Positions 46,124-56,442 of a stretch of 64,000 nucleotides of DNA are shown here, piece after piece. A model generated the notes under the pieces. That model saw only the letters and a list, made by a program, of their open reading frames with translations, made no database searches and was not told the DNA's origin. Numbering within the stretch: the first letter of the stretch is position 1; each line of letters opens with the position of its first letter. Origin of the DNA: Leptospira ellinghausenii (lineage in GTDB: Bacteria; Spirochaetota; Leptospiria; Leptospirales; Leptospiraceae); the NCBI RefSeq assembly GCF_003114815.1, contig NZ_BFAZ01000002.1, forward strand, positions 1 to 64,000, in the 5' to 3' direction. Made by a program: the position numbers and the translations under genes.

Positions 46124-47686
46124 ATGCAACTCTTAGATAAATCATTCATTTTCCTTTTCGTATGTGGCTTAAGCCTAAATTGTTTTGGTGGTCCAAACGA
46201 ACCTGTAACTCAGGAGGTAATGCCTGTGGAAGAAGAGATTCCGACTGAAATGCTCCTCAAAACATTGGAATCTGGTTCCAATTTTGACAGAGGCCAAGCT
46301 GCGATCCAACTGGGAAGCCGTGGGATCACAAAAGCAATACCTAGTCTTCGAAAGATGTTAAATGAAAAAGATCCGGGCCTAAGGGCGGGTGCAGCGATTG
46401 CCCTTGGAGAATTAAAGGACAAGGTCTCTTCCTCTACCATTGCCAATCTGATGTGGTCCGATACTGAAAATCCGAAAGATGTTTACTTAGATGCGCTAAC
46501 TCGCATGAAAGAACCTTCTGTCGTGAATCGAATTTATCCATTATTAGAAGATGATAATGCAACTCTACGATTACAAACTGTAGATGCTTTGGTACAGATT
46601 GGAAATCGATCAGTAGGTCCTCAAATTTTGGCCTTAGCTTTAAAAAACAAAAACAGAGAAAAAGACAAAACCTTTGCAATGGCTCTTGGAAAATTAAATG
46701 TAAATTCCGCTGAATCGTATTTGCTCAATCTAACAAAAATCCAAGATGAAACTCCAACACTCGCTGCATCCTATTTAGCTCTCGGTAGGATTAAAGCAAA
46801 AAATGCCAGTGAAGTACTCATCAAAGCACTTACCTTACCTTATGATAAAGGAAAAGAAAATGCTTCCATGGCACTCATTGAAATTGCTAATCCAAATGTT
46901 GTTCCTAAAGTATTTACTGTTTTAAAATCTGATAATTTAGAATCAAAAATGTACGCAACTGATGTGTTATGTGCAATTCCTTCTAAAGAAGCAGCAAAAC
47001 TTGCCTTTGGAATTTTAAATTCTGATGAAACGAGAAATTGGGGTTATGCGGCAAAAATCATTGGCCGTCAAAAGTACAAAGAAGGAAAAAATCGAATCGA
47101 AGAATTGCTCCTAAAACCATCAACACCTGAACGAGATAATTTTGCAGAAGCACTTGGATGGATTGGAGATCCAAGTTCCATTCCTATCTTACGCAAAGTT
47201 TTACTCTCTGGGGAAAAAGAGGGACCATATGGTTCTGCTTGGGCACTTGGAGTTATGGGAGCAAAAGAAGCAGTACCAGATCTTATAAAAGCCTTAGACA
47301 AAGGGGATGCCAAATTGATGGGATATGCATTGGAAGCACTCGGGTCCATTGCAGATCCAAGTGCCTTACCAAAACTAAAGGAACTATTATCAGACCGTCC
47401 TAAAATGGCTCCTCAAATTCTATCAACCGTTGCGCTGATACCAACCGAAGAGGCAAGGTATCTCATCGAAGATTCCACTCGCTCTAAGGATGCAGAAGTA
47501 TACCGACCTGCGATGGAAGAAATTGCCAAACGAAAAGACAAAAAATCAATTCCACTCTTGATTTCATTTGTAAACGGTGATAACGCTGAAAAACGCAAGT
47601 TAAGTTATTATGCGCTAACAGCCATTACTGGTCAAAAATTTAGAACGGCTAGAGAGTGGAATGTTTGGGCGAAGGCAAATCCATAG
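46124..47686 (+). CDS. HEAT-repeat lipoprotein
   Basis: 520 aa. Signal peptide ends CGLSLNC. The rest is a solenoid of about 13 HEAT/PBS-lyase-type repeats of 30-32 residues, e.g. DRGQAAIQLGSRGITKAIPS, LRAGAAIALGELKDK, YGSAWALGVMGAKEAVPDLI, LMGYALEALGSIADPSALPK. Each has the ALG turn. Such repeats bind partner proteins; none is indicated. Lipid-anchored in the periplasm or surface. Stands alone after a terminator. Confidence 0.88.
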   Translation: MQLLDKSFIFLFVCGLSLNCFGGPNEPVTQEVMPVEEEIPTEMLLKTLESGSNFDRGQAAIQLGSRGITKAIPSLRKMLNEKDPGLRAGAAIALGELKDKVSSSTIANLMWSDTENPKDVYLDALTRMKEPSVVNRIYPLLEDDNATLRLQTVDALVQIGNRSVGPQILALALKNKNREKDKTFAMALGKLNVNSAESYLLNLTKIQDETPTLAASYLALGRIKAKNASEVLIKALTLPYDKGKENASMALIEIANPNVVPKVFTVLKSDNLESKMYATDVLCAIPSKEAAKLAFGILNSDETRNWGYAAKIIGRQKYKEGKNRIEELLLKPSTPERDNFAEALGWIGDPSSIPILRKVLLSGEKEGPYGSAWALGVMGAKEAVPDLIKALDKGDAKLMGYALEALGSIADPSALPKLKELLSDRPKMAPQILSTVALIPTEEARYLIEDSTRSKDAEVYRPAMEEIAKRKDKKSIPLLISFVNGDNAEKRKLSYYALTAITGQKFRTAREWNVWAKANP

Positions 47687-47807
47687 ACCGTGCTGAAATT
47701 GGAATCCAGATTGTTATGGGCCCTATTAAAGGGTTCATCCTATGTTCTATAGAAAAATCTATACGAATCAAAGATCACTGGATTTCTTTCAAAGATTCTT
47801 TTTTGTC

Positions 47808-48335
47808 TTATGAATACAATCCTCTCTCCAATCGATTTAAAAAATTTTTAATATTCGGTACACCGTATTGTTGTTTAGGGATGTAACTTGCTATGATTTT
47901 CCCATCTTTTAATGCAAAAAGTCCATGAGCTAAACGGTGGGAGTTTTTCACTCCAACACCTAATTTCTGTTTAAAGTTTTCGACTTCAATTTGACTACAG
48001 TTTTTCAGGGAATACCCGCGAGCTTTCAGCTGTGGATGTAATTTTTTTATCTCAGCCCAAGAATCTTTTCCACATGATGCAAGATGAAAAATTTTTGCAG
48101 GTATTTTCCGTTTGGTAATTTCAACTTCTAAATCTAAAACTTGTGCAGAACAAGCAAAGGATTTTACATTGGGTAAAGTGGATAGAAATATGATCCCCTT
48201 ACTTTTTTGCAGATTCGGAAATTTATTTTTTGCATTGAGTACTGGGGTAAACCGATATTTTCCTTCAATCGGTTTTCCCAACCTAGGTCTCTTGCCAGTG
48301 AGTTCCACTGGCAAATCTCCTAAATAAACTTTCAT
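47808..48335 (-). CDS. Thiol peroxidase (Tpx)-like protein
   Basis: 175 aa. The redoxin core aligns with Tpx: [17 protein letters not shown], then [19 protein letters not shown], where the Cys takes the place of the peroxidatic Cys of the TxxC motif (Thr replaced by Ser), and [18 protein letters not shown]. The usual resolving-Cys region is altered ([12 protein letters not shown]). Start overlaps the ZigA-like gene's stop (ATGA), so the two are coupled and this protein likely falls under the same zinc control. Peroxide reduction is plausible, not proven. Confidence 0.65.
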   Translation of the reverse strand: MKVYLGDLPVELTGKRPRLGKPIEGKYRFTPVLNAKNKFPNLQKSKGIIFLSTLPNVKSFACSAQVLDLEVEITKRKIPAKIFHLASCGKDSWAEIKKLHPQLKARGYSLKNCSQIEVENFKQKLGVGVKNSHRLAHGLFALKDGKIIASYIPKQQYGVPNIKNFLNRLERGLYS

Positions 48336-49570
48336 TTTGAAAGTACCTCGGTTTCTGTTTCTCCTGCGGGTGTTTCGATCATTTCATCCCAATTCGGAAA
48401 CGGATCTTCAAATGATGCCCAAATCTCTGGACCTTGTTTGTATTCTTCATCGGTTAACAAACATTTATCGAGAGAAGATCTTATTTTTTTTTCATTCATG
48501 TCCCTACCAATGAGGACAATTTCCTGTCGTCTGTCACCCCAAGGTTCTAACCAATGTTGTTTGAGATTTTCTAAAACATCTGGGTCGTCTGGAATATCTT
48601 CGTCCCTGATACTTGCCCACCAATACCCTTCTGGTTTATATGAAGAAAGATTACCAGCTTGAGAGTACAACACAACCCAATCCATTTTAGTAGCAAGCCA
48701 TACAAATCCTTTTGCTCTCACTAGTCCGTCTTTTTCAGAATCCAACCAATCATAAAAACGTTTTGGATGCATGGGTTTCCGATTTACGTACACAAAACTT
48801 TTAATACCGTATTCTTCAGTTTCGGGAACATGTTCTCCCCTTAATTCTTTCAACCACAATGGAAATTGACTCGCTTTGTCAAAATCAAACTTGCCCGTAT
48901 TGAATACTTTATTAAGAGGAATTTTTCCAAAATCTGTAGTGATGATTTCAGCTTCAGCATTGAGCGAACGTAAAATTGTGAGAAGTTTGTTTTTGTTTGA
49001 TTCGGATAGGAGGCTAATTTTGTTAACAACCAAAGTATTTGAAAATTCAACTTGGTCTACCAGTAAATCTACTAAATCTCGATCATCTTCCTCTCCTGCA
49101 CCTAATTCTCGTTCTTTTAAGGAATCTAAACTTTCAAAATCCTTTAGAAAATTGACTGCATCAACCACAGTGATCATGGAATCAAGTTGAACGAGGTTTG
49201 ATAAACTAACTCCTGCTTCATCTTCAAAAGTAAATGTTTCAGCAATAGGTAATGGTTCTGATATTCCAGTTGATTCGATTAGTATGTAATCAAATCGATT
49301 CTCTTTTGCAAGTTTAGTAACCTCAATGAGTAGATCCTCTCGTAATGTACAGCAAATACAACCATTGGACATTTCGACTAGAGATTCGTTTGTTCGACTG
49401 AGCGAAGCACCATTCGCAACTAACTTGGCATCAATATTCACTTCGCTCATGTCGTTGACAATAACGGCAACACGTAAACCTTCTCTGTTCGAAAGAACAT
49501 GGTTGAGAAGGGTGGTTTTACCTGCGCCTAAAAATCCTGATAAAACAGTTACGGGTATTCTTTTGTCCAA
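48332..49570 (-). CDS. COG0523 (CobW/ZigA-like) metal-chaperone GTPase
   Basis: 412 aa from TTG 49570, with AAGGAAGG seven bases upstream; TTG 49591 would lie inside a palindromic operator. P-loop [20 protein letters not shown]; the metal site [10 protein letters not shown] (CxCC); ESTGISEP (Walker B/switch); VVNKISLL (NKxD-like guanine site). C-terminal CobW_C domain with [20 protein letters not shown] and [15 protein letters not shown]. This is the zinc-associated ZigA/YciC type, which delivers Zn to client enzymes under starvation. The two flanking TGCAA-N5-TTGCA sites support zinc regulation. Confidence 0.88.
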   Translation of the reverse strand: MDKRIPVTVLSGFLGAGKTTLLNHVLSNREGLRVAVIVNDMSEVNIDAKLVANGASLSRTNESLVEMSNGCICCTLREDLLIEVTKLAKENRFDYILIESTGISEPLPIAETFTFEDEAGVSLSNLVQLDSMITVVDAVNFLKDFESLDSLKERELGAGEEDDRDLVDLLVDQVEFSNTLVVNKISLLSESNKNKLLTILRSLNAEAEIITTDFGKIPLNKVFNTGKFDFDKASQFPLWLKELRGEHVPETEEYGIKSFVYVNRKPMHPKRFYDWLDSEKDGLVRAKGFVWLATKMDWVVLYSQAGNLSSYKPEGYWWASIRDEDIPDDPDVLENLKQHWLEPWGDRRQEIVLIGRDMNEKKIRSSLDKCLLTDEEYKQGPEIWASFEDPFPNWDEMIETPAGETETEVLSK

Positions 49571-49585
49571 GTGGAGACCTTCCTT

Positions 49586-49650
49586 ATGCAATCAAGTTGC
49601 ATTTAAAATAGAGGGTTTTTTTTGTCAAATAAAAATGCAACACAGTTGCA
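49586..49650 (-). promoter_or_regulatory. Promoter flanked by two palindromic (Zur-type) operators
   Basis: Minus-strand promoter TTGACA (49623-49628), 16-base spacer, TTAAAT (49601-49606). Site 1: ATGCAA-N5-TTGCAT (49586-49602) overlaps the downstream edge of the -10. Site 2: TGCAAC-ACA-GTTGCA (49636-49650) sits just upstream of the -35. The same palindrome, longer and perfect, lies before the ABC-transporter operon at 54257-54281. Confidence 0.72.
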
Positions 49651-49827
49651 AAATGATTTGGGGACTTGGTATTCAGTTTTGCTTTCTTTCGGATCAATAT
49701 CGAATTGAATCTGGCAACTTTTTTTGATATGTTTGATTGATTGGTCCTAGATAAGCCTTCGTGGGATCCATCGAAAAGTATTTCCTTGCAATCTTTGTGG
49801 GAAACACCATGATAACTTCCGAACCTT

Positions 49828-51360
49828 ATGGACGAATACAAATTACAATCAGCCAAAACCATTAATACCATACGTTTTATTTTATTTGGAATTTATGTAT
49901 TGGGCATTTTAGGAAGTTTAGGTTCACTTCGGACTGACCAATTGGTTGTGATGGTCATTGCCACTGTCTTTTATGGGATTTTTGCATTTACACAATTGTA
50001 TTTATTTCGACGTCATCTTAATCCTTATCCTTTTTTGTTTGTGATAGGTGATGCAATTCTTGTAGGAATATCTACCTGGGGCCAGTCACTCATCACTTTA
50101 GATTTATCCGCCGCTGCTCTTAAACTGGGAGTGAATTACACAATTTGTTTTTTTGTGATATTGTATTCAGGGTTTTTATTTTCTTCTAAACAAACTATCA
50201 TCGTCGGTGTACTTCTTATTTTTATCCATATTGGTTCTTTGGTATTTTCATACCAGATGGGAGTAAGTTTTGTAGATAGAAACGATGTCCATCATTTGCC
50301 CCATTCTTTATCTTTACCTATTGAGATTGTGAAAATTGTTTTTTTAATCTTAGCAACTTACTTTATGAGTAAGATGGTGGGACTACTCATTTCCATTCGC
50401 GAAGAAGCAATGGTAGGGAAAAAAGAAGCAGATACTCATGCTAAAATAGTTACTGAACAAAAACAAGCAATGGTCGAGACAGGTGAAAACTTAAACCAAT
50501 CTGTGGCAGCTTTGAAAGTTTTTACTGATGATTTGAATGGACTTGTTCAAAACCAAGCCGCATCCATAGAAGAAATATCGGCTTCCCTCACCGAAATAGC
50601 ACAATCAACAGAAAATTCATTTTCCTTTGTCAAAGACCAATACCAAAGGATTGAATCTTTAAATGAAGAAAGTAAAACATTAGAAGGTATTGTCACTTCG
50701 GTTCGTACTGAAACTGAATTGATCTCTGGGTTAATCAAAGAGTCTTCCAAATTCAGTAATTTGGTCACACTTTCCATGGAAAATCTAAACAACGTACTTT
50801 CCGAAGTAAGTGATAGTTTTCAAAAAGTGGAAGATGTTAACCAAATCATGAAAGAAATTGCGGATCAAACCAACTTGCTTGCGTTAAATGCTTCGATTGA
50901 AGCTGCAAGGGCTGGAGAACATGGAAGGGGATTTGCTGTAGTCGCACAAGAGGTAGCCAAACTAGCAGATAATTCTGCAACCAATGCGAGTATCATTTCC
51001 AAAACCATTTTAAAATCAAAGTCAGATTTGATGAAAGGGAATTTATCTGCGAAAGAAGCAAATTCTCTTGCCAATAACCAAGAAAAAGAGATGTTAAATA
51101 TCCAATCTAAAGTCATAAGTTTTAATGAAAAAATCATCGAATTACAAAAATTAAATGCAAGGGTAGTTGATTCACAAAAAGAATTAAAAGATATTTCTTC
51201 GCAACTGGAAACCATTGCCAAAGAACAATCCATAGGTAACCAGGAAGTGATGCGTGCGGCCCAAAACATTGAAGATGCAGTCCAAGTAGTGGCTGAGAAT
51301 ACTAGAGTGCTTGCAGAACACATCGAAGACATCCAAGTCCTTGCCAATCGCATCAAATGA
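49828..51360 (+). CDS. Methyl-accepting chemotaxis protein with polytopic N-terminus
   Basis: 510 aa, ATG start. About six hydrophobic helices in residues 12-190 ([38 protein letters not shown]), minimal periplasmic loops, then a coiled-coil MCP domain with [20 protein letters not shown] and [16 protein letters not shown] at about 345-385. Same build as 14092-15645, so the pair are paralogues with membrane-embedded sensing. No HAMP recognised. Ligand unknown. Confidence 0.9.
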   Translation: MDEYKLQSAKTINTIRFILFGIYVLGILGSLGSLRTDQLVVMVIATVFYGIFAFTQLYLFRRHLNPYPFLFVIGDAILVGISTWGQSLITLDLSAAALKLGVNYTICFFVILYSGFLFSSKQTIIVGVLLIFIHIGSLVFSYQMGVSFVDRNDVHHLPHSLSLPIEIVKIVFLILATYFMSKMVGLLISIREEAMVGKKEADTHAKIVTEQKQAMVETGENLNQSVAALKVFTDDLNGLVQNQAASIEEISASLTEIAQSTENSFSFVKDQYQRIESLNEESKTLEGIVTSVRTETELISGLIKESSKFSNLVTLSMENLNNVLSEVSDSFQKVEDVNQIMKEIADQTNLLALNASIEAARAGEHGRGFAVVAQEVAKLADNSATNASIISKTILKSKSDLMKGNLSAKEANSLANNQEKEMLNIQSKVISFNEKIIELQKLNARVVDSQKELKDISSQLETIAKEQSIGNQEVMRAAQNIEDAVQVVAENTRVLAEHIEDIQVLANRIK

Positions 51361-51489
51361 TCCTTGTTTAACACCATTAAGTTAACGGATTGGACATTCG
51401 TTCAGGAATCCACCAGGGAAAATCATTTGTAATTCTTTTCACGATATTGAAAGTTGAGTGAAAGTCCTTGTTAGGAGCCAATAAATTGT

Positions 51490-53247
51490 ATGATATCTAA
51501 TAACTATTTTAATGATAATGATGACCTAATTGATCATTTTGATTCTCTCACACCTTGGAATGCGGTCATTGACCAATATGAACAAGGGTTCGAAGATTTT
51601 GCAGAATTCCAAAAATCAGGAAAAGAGGAACTCACCTTTGCTCCTGGCAATTACGAAGATGCGATTGAATTTTACAGATCCACCCTCGAAGCCGGTGGTG
51701 ACATTGCTGGAAATGACATCTCCCAAATCGCCAAACAAATGGATGAAGAGGGACTCAAATACAAGGATGGGCAAGTTGGGTTCCCAAAACCAATGTTAGA
51801 CGTAGTAGAAAAAATTAAATCTGCTGGTTTATTGCCCTATGGAATCCATAGACACTACGGTGGACTTGGATTACCATCTGTCGTTCAATCTATGTTATCT
51901 GAGTGTGTATCACGTGGTGACGGATCCCTCGCAATCACTCTTGGTTGTATGAACCTTGCGGAAACTGTGGAACGATTTGGAACAGAAGAGATGATCCATG
52001 AGTATGTTCCAAAAATGGCTTCTGGTGAACTTTGTGGTGCTATGGCACTCACAGAACCTAACTATGGTTCAGATCTCCCTAATTTACAAACAAAAGCAGT
52101 TAAGGGTGAGGATGGTGTTTGGAGAATCACTGGAACCAAACGGTTTATCACACATGCTTGTGGATTTGGGAATGCACCTTCCATCATTTTAACCTTAGCA
52201 CGAACTGGCACTACAACCAGTGGAGCACGAGGACTTTCCTTTTTCTTGGTTCATTCAAAAGATGTATTTGTTGCATCCATCGAAAAGAAAATGGGTCTTC
52301 ATTGTTCACCTACTTGTGAAGTTGTCTTTGAAAATGCGCCAGGTATACTCATTGGTGAAGAAGGAAAAGGACTCGTAAAATATTCAATGGCAATGATGAA
52401 CCAAGCAAGGTTAAACATTGCAGCCCAAGCTATGGGAATCGCAACTGCTGCTTATTTTGAAGGAAAAAAATATGCAGAAGAACGTGTTCAATTTGGAAAA
52501 ACTATCAGTAACATCACTGCTGTTAAAAAAATGTTAGAAAGAATGGAACGTGAAGTTGCTGCAATGCGTTGTATTTTATACGAAGCTAGTTTTGCAGTCG
52601 ACCAATACCGTTGGAAAGAAGAACGAGGAAAAATGAAAGGCCTTACTGAAAAGGACATCAAAAAGGATGAAACCTTTAAGAAATGGGAAAAACTAGCCTC
52701 ACTCTTCACACCACTTTCCAAATACTACATTACGGAAATGGCAAACGTAGTTGCTTATGATGCCCTACAAATCCATGGCGGTTCTGGTTATACGGAAGAC
52801 TATGATGTTGCAAGGTTGTATCGAGATGTGCGGATTACAAACATTTACGAAGGAACCACACAACTCCAAACAGTAGCTTGTATCGGTGGTATCGTTTCTG
52901 GTATGACAGAAACTGGAATTTACCGTGAATACTTAAAATCGGAAATGTCTGGTTTTGTTTCTTCTTCTGAATTAAACGAACTCTTCAAACAATTTGAAAC
53001 TGTTGTAGCTGAATATGCTGAAATTGATTCAACACCTCTTCGTGAGGAGTTAGCATTTGAAGTGGTAGAATCTGCTGCAAGATTCCATAACAGTTTGTTA
53101 CTCGAAAGAAGTATTGGAAGATCCAAAGTAGAAAGACGAAATCATAGAAAGACACTTACTGAAAGTTATATTTTAGACAGTGCAGCGATCTTGGCGTCTA
53201 ACCTAACTAAAATTCGTGGAAAGAAAAAAACTCCAGTCACTGCATAA
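51490..53247 (+). CDS. Acyl-CoA dehydrogenase
   Basis: 585 aa, longer than the 380-residue classical enzyme; matches the large acyl-CoA dehydrogenase group with a C-terminal extension. FAD-binding middle domain: [33 protein letters not shown]-terminal helical domain: [38 protein letters not shown] and [12 protein letters not shown], where the Glu is the catalytic base. FAD-dependent desaturation of acyl-CoA in beta-oxidation, the main carbon source route in leptospires. The next gene overlaps its end by 32 bases. Confidence 0.92.
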   Translation: MISNNYFNDNDDLIDHFDSLTPWNAVIDQYEQGFEDFAEFQKSGKEELTFAPGNYEDAIEFYRSTLEAGGDIAGNDISQIAKQMDEEGLKYKDGQVGFPKPMLDVVEKIKSAGLLPYGIHRHYGGLGLPSVVQSMLSECVSRGDGSLAITLGCMNLAETVERFGTEEMIHEYVPKMASGELCGAMALTEPNYGSDLPNLQTKAVKGEDGVWRITGTKRFITHACGFGNAPSIILTLARTGTTTSGARGLSFFLVHSKDVFVASIEKKMGLHCSPTCEVVFENAPGILIGEEGKGLVKYSMAMMNQARLNIAAQAMGIATAAYFEGKKYAEERVQFGKTISNITAVKKMLERMEREVAAMRCILYEASFAVDQYRWKEERGKMKGLTEKDIKKDETFKKWEKLASLFTPLSKYYITEMANVVAYDALQIHGGSGYTEDYDVARLYRDVRITNIYEGTTQLQTVACIGGIVSGMTETGIYREYLKSEMSGFVSSSELNELFKQFETVVAEYAEIDSTPLREELAFEVVESAARFHNSLLLERSIGRSKVERRNHRKTLTESYILDSAAILASNLTKIRGKKKTPVTA

Positions 53248-54247
53248 CCACAAACTGGATTCACCTCTACTTCCTTGTTACGCTTGTTTTGCGAAGGAAG
53301 TTGACGATGGTATTTCTGCAAATGTTACAGACACACGATTCTCCTCTCCCTTTTCATGGAGGGGAGATTTTTTTCCTCCCATTCTTGACGATCCAATCCC
53401 CGACCACTTAGAAAAGATTTCCGATTTAGGCATCCCTCATATCTTCGATATCCACACTCATTTTTTTCCAGAAACCATTATGAAACTCATTTGGCGCTGG
53501 TTTGACAATGTGAACTGGGCAATCGGTTACCGGCTGTCAGAAATGGAAAGGGTCAACCGTTTGCACCATAATGGGATCAAACAATTTACCACCCTCAACT
53601 ATGCTCATAAAAAGAAGATGGCAAAATCACTCAATGATTGGACCTACAACAATTATCAAAATTGGCAAGGTGCCATACCATTTGGGACATTTTATCCGGA
53701 AGAAGGTGTGTTCTCCTATGTGAAAGAAGCGGTTGAAGTATATGGTTTTTTAGGATTTAAACTCCACTGTGAAGTATCCAAACTCAATTTAAACGATCCA
53801 GAGCTCAGTGATTGTTTTGGTTATTTGGAAAAAAAAGAAATTCCAATCGTCATCCATACGGGTACCGCACCATTACCAGGTGAATTTACAGGGATTCAAT
53901 TTTTTAAACCATTTATCCAAACCTACCCAAAATTACATGTAATTGTCGCTCATATGGGAGCCCATGAAATATCCGCCTATGCTTCGTTACTTGATGAGTA
54001 TTCCAATTTAGCTTTGGATACAACTATGGTCTTTGTGGATTTTTTAGCGACTGGTAAGGAAACAGATGTTGATGAGGCAATCCCACTTTTGGAACGTTAC
54101 AAGGATCAGATTTACTTTGGATCCGATTTTCCAAATATCCCTTATAATCTAAACCATCCCATTTCCAAATTTTTGGACCTGCCCATCTCCGACAAAGCCA
54201 AACAAAAAATCCTCTTCGAAAACGCTAAAAACCGATTTTTTAAATGA
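53216..54247 (+). CDS. Amidohydrolase-family metal-dependent hydrolase
   Basis: 343 aa from GTG 53216; a later start is possible because the first 45 residues are poorly conserved-looking. TIM-barrel amidohydrolase (PF04909 type): [11 protein letters not shown] (HxH metal site), [50 protein letters not shown] with the metal-binding Asp. Related enzymes are decarboxylases or lactone hydrolases. Overlap with the acyl-CoA dehydrogenase gene suggests co-expression in acyl or aromatic-acid breakdown. Substrate not predictable. Confidence 0.83.
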   Translation: MERKKLQSLHNHKLDSPLLPCYACFAKEVDDGISANVTDTRFSSPFSWRGDFFPPILDDPIPDHLEKISDLGIPHIFDIHTHFFPETIMKLIWRWFDNVNWAIGYRLSEMERVNRLHHNGIKQFTTLNYAHKKKMAKSLNDWTYNNYQNWQGAIPFGTFYPEEGVFSYVKEAVEVYGFLGFKLHCEVSKLNLNDPELSDCFGYLEKKEIPIVIHTGTAPLPGEFTGIQFFKPFIQTYPKLHVIVAHMGAHEISAYASLLDEYSNLALDTTMVFVDFLATGKETDVDEAIPLLERYKDQIYFGSDFPNIPYNLNHPISKFLDLPISDKAKQKILFENAKNRFFK

Positions 54248-54256
54248 AACGTGGTT

Positions 54257-54281
54257 GCATTTGCAACAGCGTTGCAAATGA
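54257..54281 (+). promoter_or_regulatory. Perfect palindromic operator (Zur-type) before the zinc-transport operon
   Basis: Arms CATTTGCAAC / GTTGCAAATG (54257-54281 with flanks; core 54258-54280) around AGC. The core TGCAAC-N3-GTTGCA matches the site upstream of the ZigA-like promoter. It is 20 bases upstream of the ATG at 54301 and just after the preceding stop. Confidence 0.75.
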
Positions 54282-54300
54282 TGTCCCAACAGAGGTACTT

Positions 54301-55047
54301 ATGAATTTCTTAAAACCAATCATTGTATTTGTGATATTTGTCTCTCTGGGCAATTGTGCGGAACTTTTCCAAGCTTCCAAAAAAGACAATAATAATGATG
54401 CGATTTTTGCTGCTCTATTGGCAAACTCTGGTTCTTGCGGTCAATCGGCACGCTCTGGCGCTGCGGGAAATGGAACGAGGTATAATTTTTTTGGTTGTTC
54501 TGGTGACGCGACAACAACCTTACTTGGCTTAGGGTTTACTGCGCAGAATGTGAGTTTTAATGGTGGCCTTTCAGGAACTAGTGATGCATCTACAATTGTC
54601 ACACGTGCCAGTAGTTTATCTTCCTCTGGTGGGGAAAAAAAAGCAGGGATTGAAATTACATACGTCTTGAATTCAGGTTCGTCCACATTAAAAGCAATTT
54701 TGCCTGGAGAAACCAATTTCAATGGACCTGGTTTTCTGATATCTGCTACTACCATTCAGAAATTAGTGGATAATGTATCTTCCGCTTTTAGCACTCCTGC
54801 ATCATGGGGAACTTCTCTCGGGATTGAAAAAACTCTTTGTTTAGAAGTACATGAAGAAAATGGTGCACATATCTTTGGTTGGGAAGGATCTTGTGATTCT
54901 GTCAATCGTGGAACTTACCAATTTGAAGAGGATAGTGTGATAGTGAATGTAAATGGTGACCGAGTTGGTTTAAGACTTAATAATGTCATTGTCAAATCGA
55001 TGACTATCTATTCGTCTGTAATAGGCACATCAGGAATGATCCGATAA
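54301..55047 (+). CDS. Lipoprotein of unknown function, first gene of zinc-transport operon
   Basis: 248 aa from ATG 54301 (AGAGG five bases upstream); the ATG at 54244 would place the operator inside the gene. Lipobox FVSLGNC. A short linker (KKDNNNDAIFAALLANSG) leads to a beta-rich domain: TRYNFFGCSGDATTTLLGLG, KKAGIEITYVLNSG, TLCLEVHEENGAHIFGWEGS and DSVIVNVNGDRVGL. Cys, His and Glu near ETLCLEVHEENGAH could bind metal. No family recognised. Its position under the palindrome and ahead of an outer-membrane barrel and ZnuA/C/B suggests a role in zinc capture at the surface. Confidence 0.75.
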   Translation: MNFLKPIIVFVIFVSLGNCAELFQASKKDNNNDAIFAALLANSGSCGQSARSGAAGNGTRYNFFGCSGDATTTLLGLGFTAQNVSFNGGLSGTSDASTIVTRASSLSSSGGEKKAGIEITYVLNSGSSTLKAILPGETNFNGPGFLISATTIQKLVDNVSSAFSTPASWGTSLGIEKTLCLEVHEENGAHIFGWEGSCDSVNRGTYQFEEDSVIVNVNGDRVGLRLNNVIVKSMTIYSSVIGTSGMIR

Positions 55048-55066
55048 GGAAATAAATATAAGTATT

Positions 55067-56428
55067 GTGAAACTTGGATTCCATAAACATTTTTCCTTTC
55101 TTCGGCTGGTGGTTGTTATGCTACCAGTCTTTTTTGCATTTTGGTTGTATGCGGATACAAATGACTGGGAAAAAGAACTAGCTGAACCAGATTCCAAAAA
55201 ACAATCAAACTCACTTAAAAGCAAATCCCAAAATCCAGAACCCAATGATTGGGAAGCAGAACTTGACAAAGATTTAAAAGACCAAGAAACAAGAAGTAAA
55301 AGTACAGAAGGAAGTCGTGGAGTCACCTCCAACGTACAACAGCCCAACCAAATCAATCGTTCTGCACAAAACTTGATGATGGATGTTTCAGCCGCAATAG
55401 ACATTGTTGGTGCATGGGATCGAAACAAACCAAGGGGAACAGGGGAACGTATCGATAATAAAATGGATGTTCGTTCTGCTGAGTTTGGATTTACGGCGGC
55501 GGTTGACCAATGGATGCGTGCTAATTTTTTGGGTGCTGCTCATGGGGAAGATGGTAAATATTATTTTGAAGTCCATGAAGCCAATGTTTTGTTCCCATTT
55601 TTACCTTTTAATACTTCCCTCAAAGTGGGACAGATGTTCCTCGATATTGGAAGGTTGAATCGAATTCACCTTCATGACAGACCCTTCACGATGAATCCAA
55701 TTGTACATGAAAAATTCATAGGTTTTGAGTCTGCTATGGACACGGGAGCAGAGTTTAGTATTTTATTACCATGGAAATGGATTACCCAGGAATTAGTGTT
55801 AGGTGCAACAAATGGAAAGAGGTGGGGGCACGCCCATACGGAAGGCCAACAGAAAAATAACCCAATGGGTTATGCCCACCTCAAACACTTTTATTATTTT
55901 GGAAATAACTGGGGAACCCAATTTGGATTTTCTGGAGTTCGGTATGAACCAACAACAGATAGAAAAAACCAAAGGTATTTGTATGGAATGGATGCGGTTT
56001 TAAGGTGGAATCGTTCCAATCTCAGGGAACTCATGATCATGTCGGAAGGTTGGTACCAACAAGAAATTTTCCCAGAACAAATGGACCCAAGTACCTTCCA
56101 AAAATCGAAAGCAGCATCCAGAGACCAGTGGGGTTACTATTTTTTTGTGGATTATAAATTCCACCAACTTTGGTCACTCGGGTATCGGTATGATTATTTT
56201 ACGGATAAATCACTTGTCGACAAAAATGGAAAACTAGCAGACAATGCTATAGAAGCACATTCGACTCAAATTACGTTTCATAGTTCAGAATTTGGAAGGA
56301 TACGTGGTTCGATCGAAAGGCGATACATCCAGGATTTTTCCAAACAAGAATTCCAGGAACAACGCGAGTGGAGATTTTATGTGCAAGCAGTCGCCATTTT
56401 AGGTTCTCATCCAGCACATAGTTATTAA
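55067..56428 (+). CDS. Outer-membrane beta-barrel protein in zinc-transport operon
   Basis: 453 aa, GTG start; no strong ribosome site close by. Signal peptide ends FAFWLYADT. The linker has two copies of NDWExEL (NDWEKELAEPDSK, NDWEAELDKDLK). From about residue 100 the sequence alternates aromatic strands and polar loops as in porins: MMDVSAAIDIVGAWDRNKP, RSAEFGFTAAVDQWMRANFL, FNTSLKVGQMFLDIGRLNRI. Many His residues (LHDRPF, WGHAHTEGQ, HLKHFYYF). No TonB box or plug, so it is a porin-type rather than TonB-type protein. 19 bases after the lipoprotein gene and 14 before znuA. Zinc or zinc-complex entry is inferred. Confidence 0.78.
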   Translation: MKLGFHKHFSFLRLVVVMLPVFFAFWLYADTNDWEKELAEPDSKKQSNSLKSKSQNPEPNDWEAELDKDLKDQETRSKSTEGSRGVTSNVQQPNQINRSAQNLMMDVSAAIDIVGAWDRNKPRGTGERIDNKMDVRSAEFGFTAAVDQWMRANFLGAAHGEDGKYYFEVHEANVLFPFLPFNTSLKVGQMFLDIGRLNRIHLHDRPFTMNPIVHEKFIGFESAMDTGAEFSILLPWKWITQELVLGATNGKRWGHAHTEGQQKNNPMGYAHLKHFYYFGNNWGTQFGFSGVRYEPTTDRKNQRYLYGMDAVLRWNRSNLRELMIMSEGWYQQEIFPEQMDPSTFQKSKAASRDQWGYYFFVDYKFHQLWSLGYRYDYFTDKSLVDKNGKLADNAIEAHSTQITFHSSEFGRIRGSIERRYIQDFSKQEFQEQREWRFYVQAVAILGSHPAHSY

Positions 56429-56442
56429 GGAAATAGGAAATC

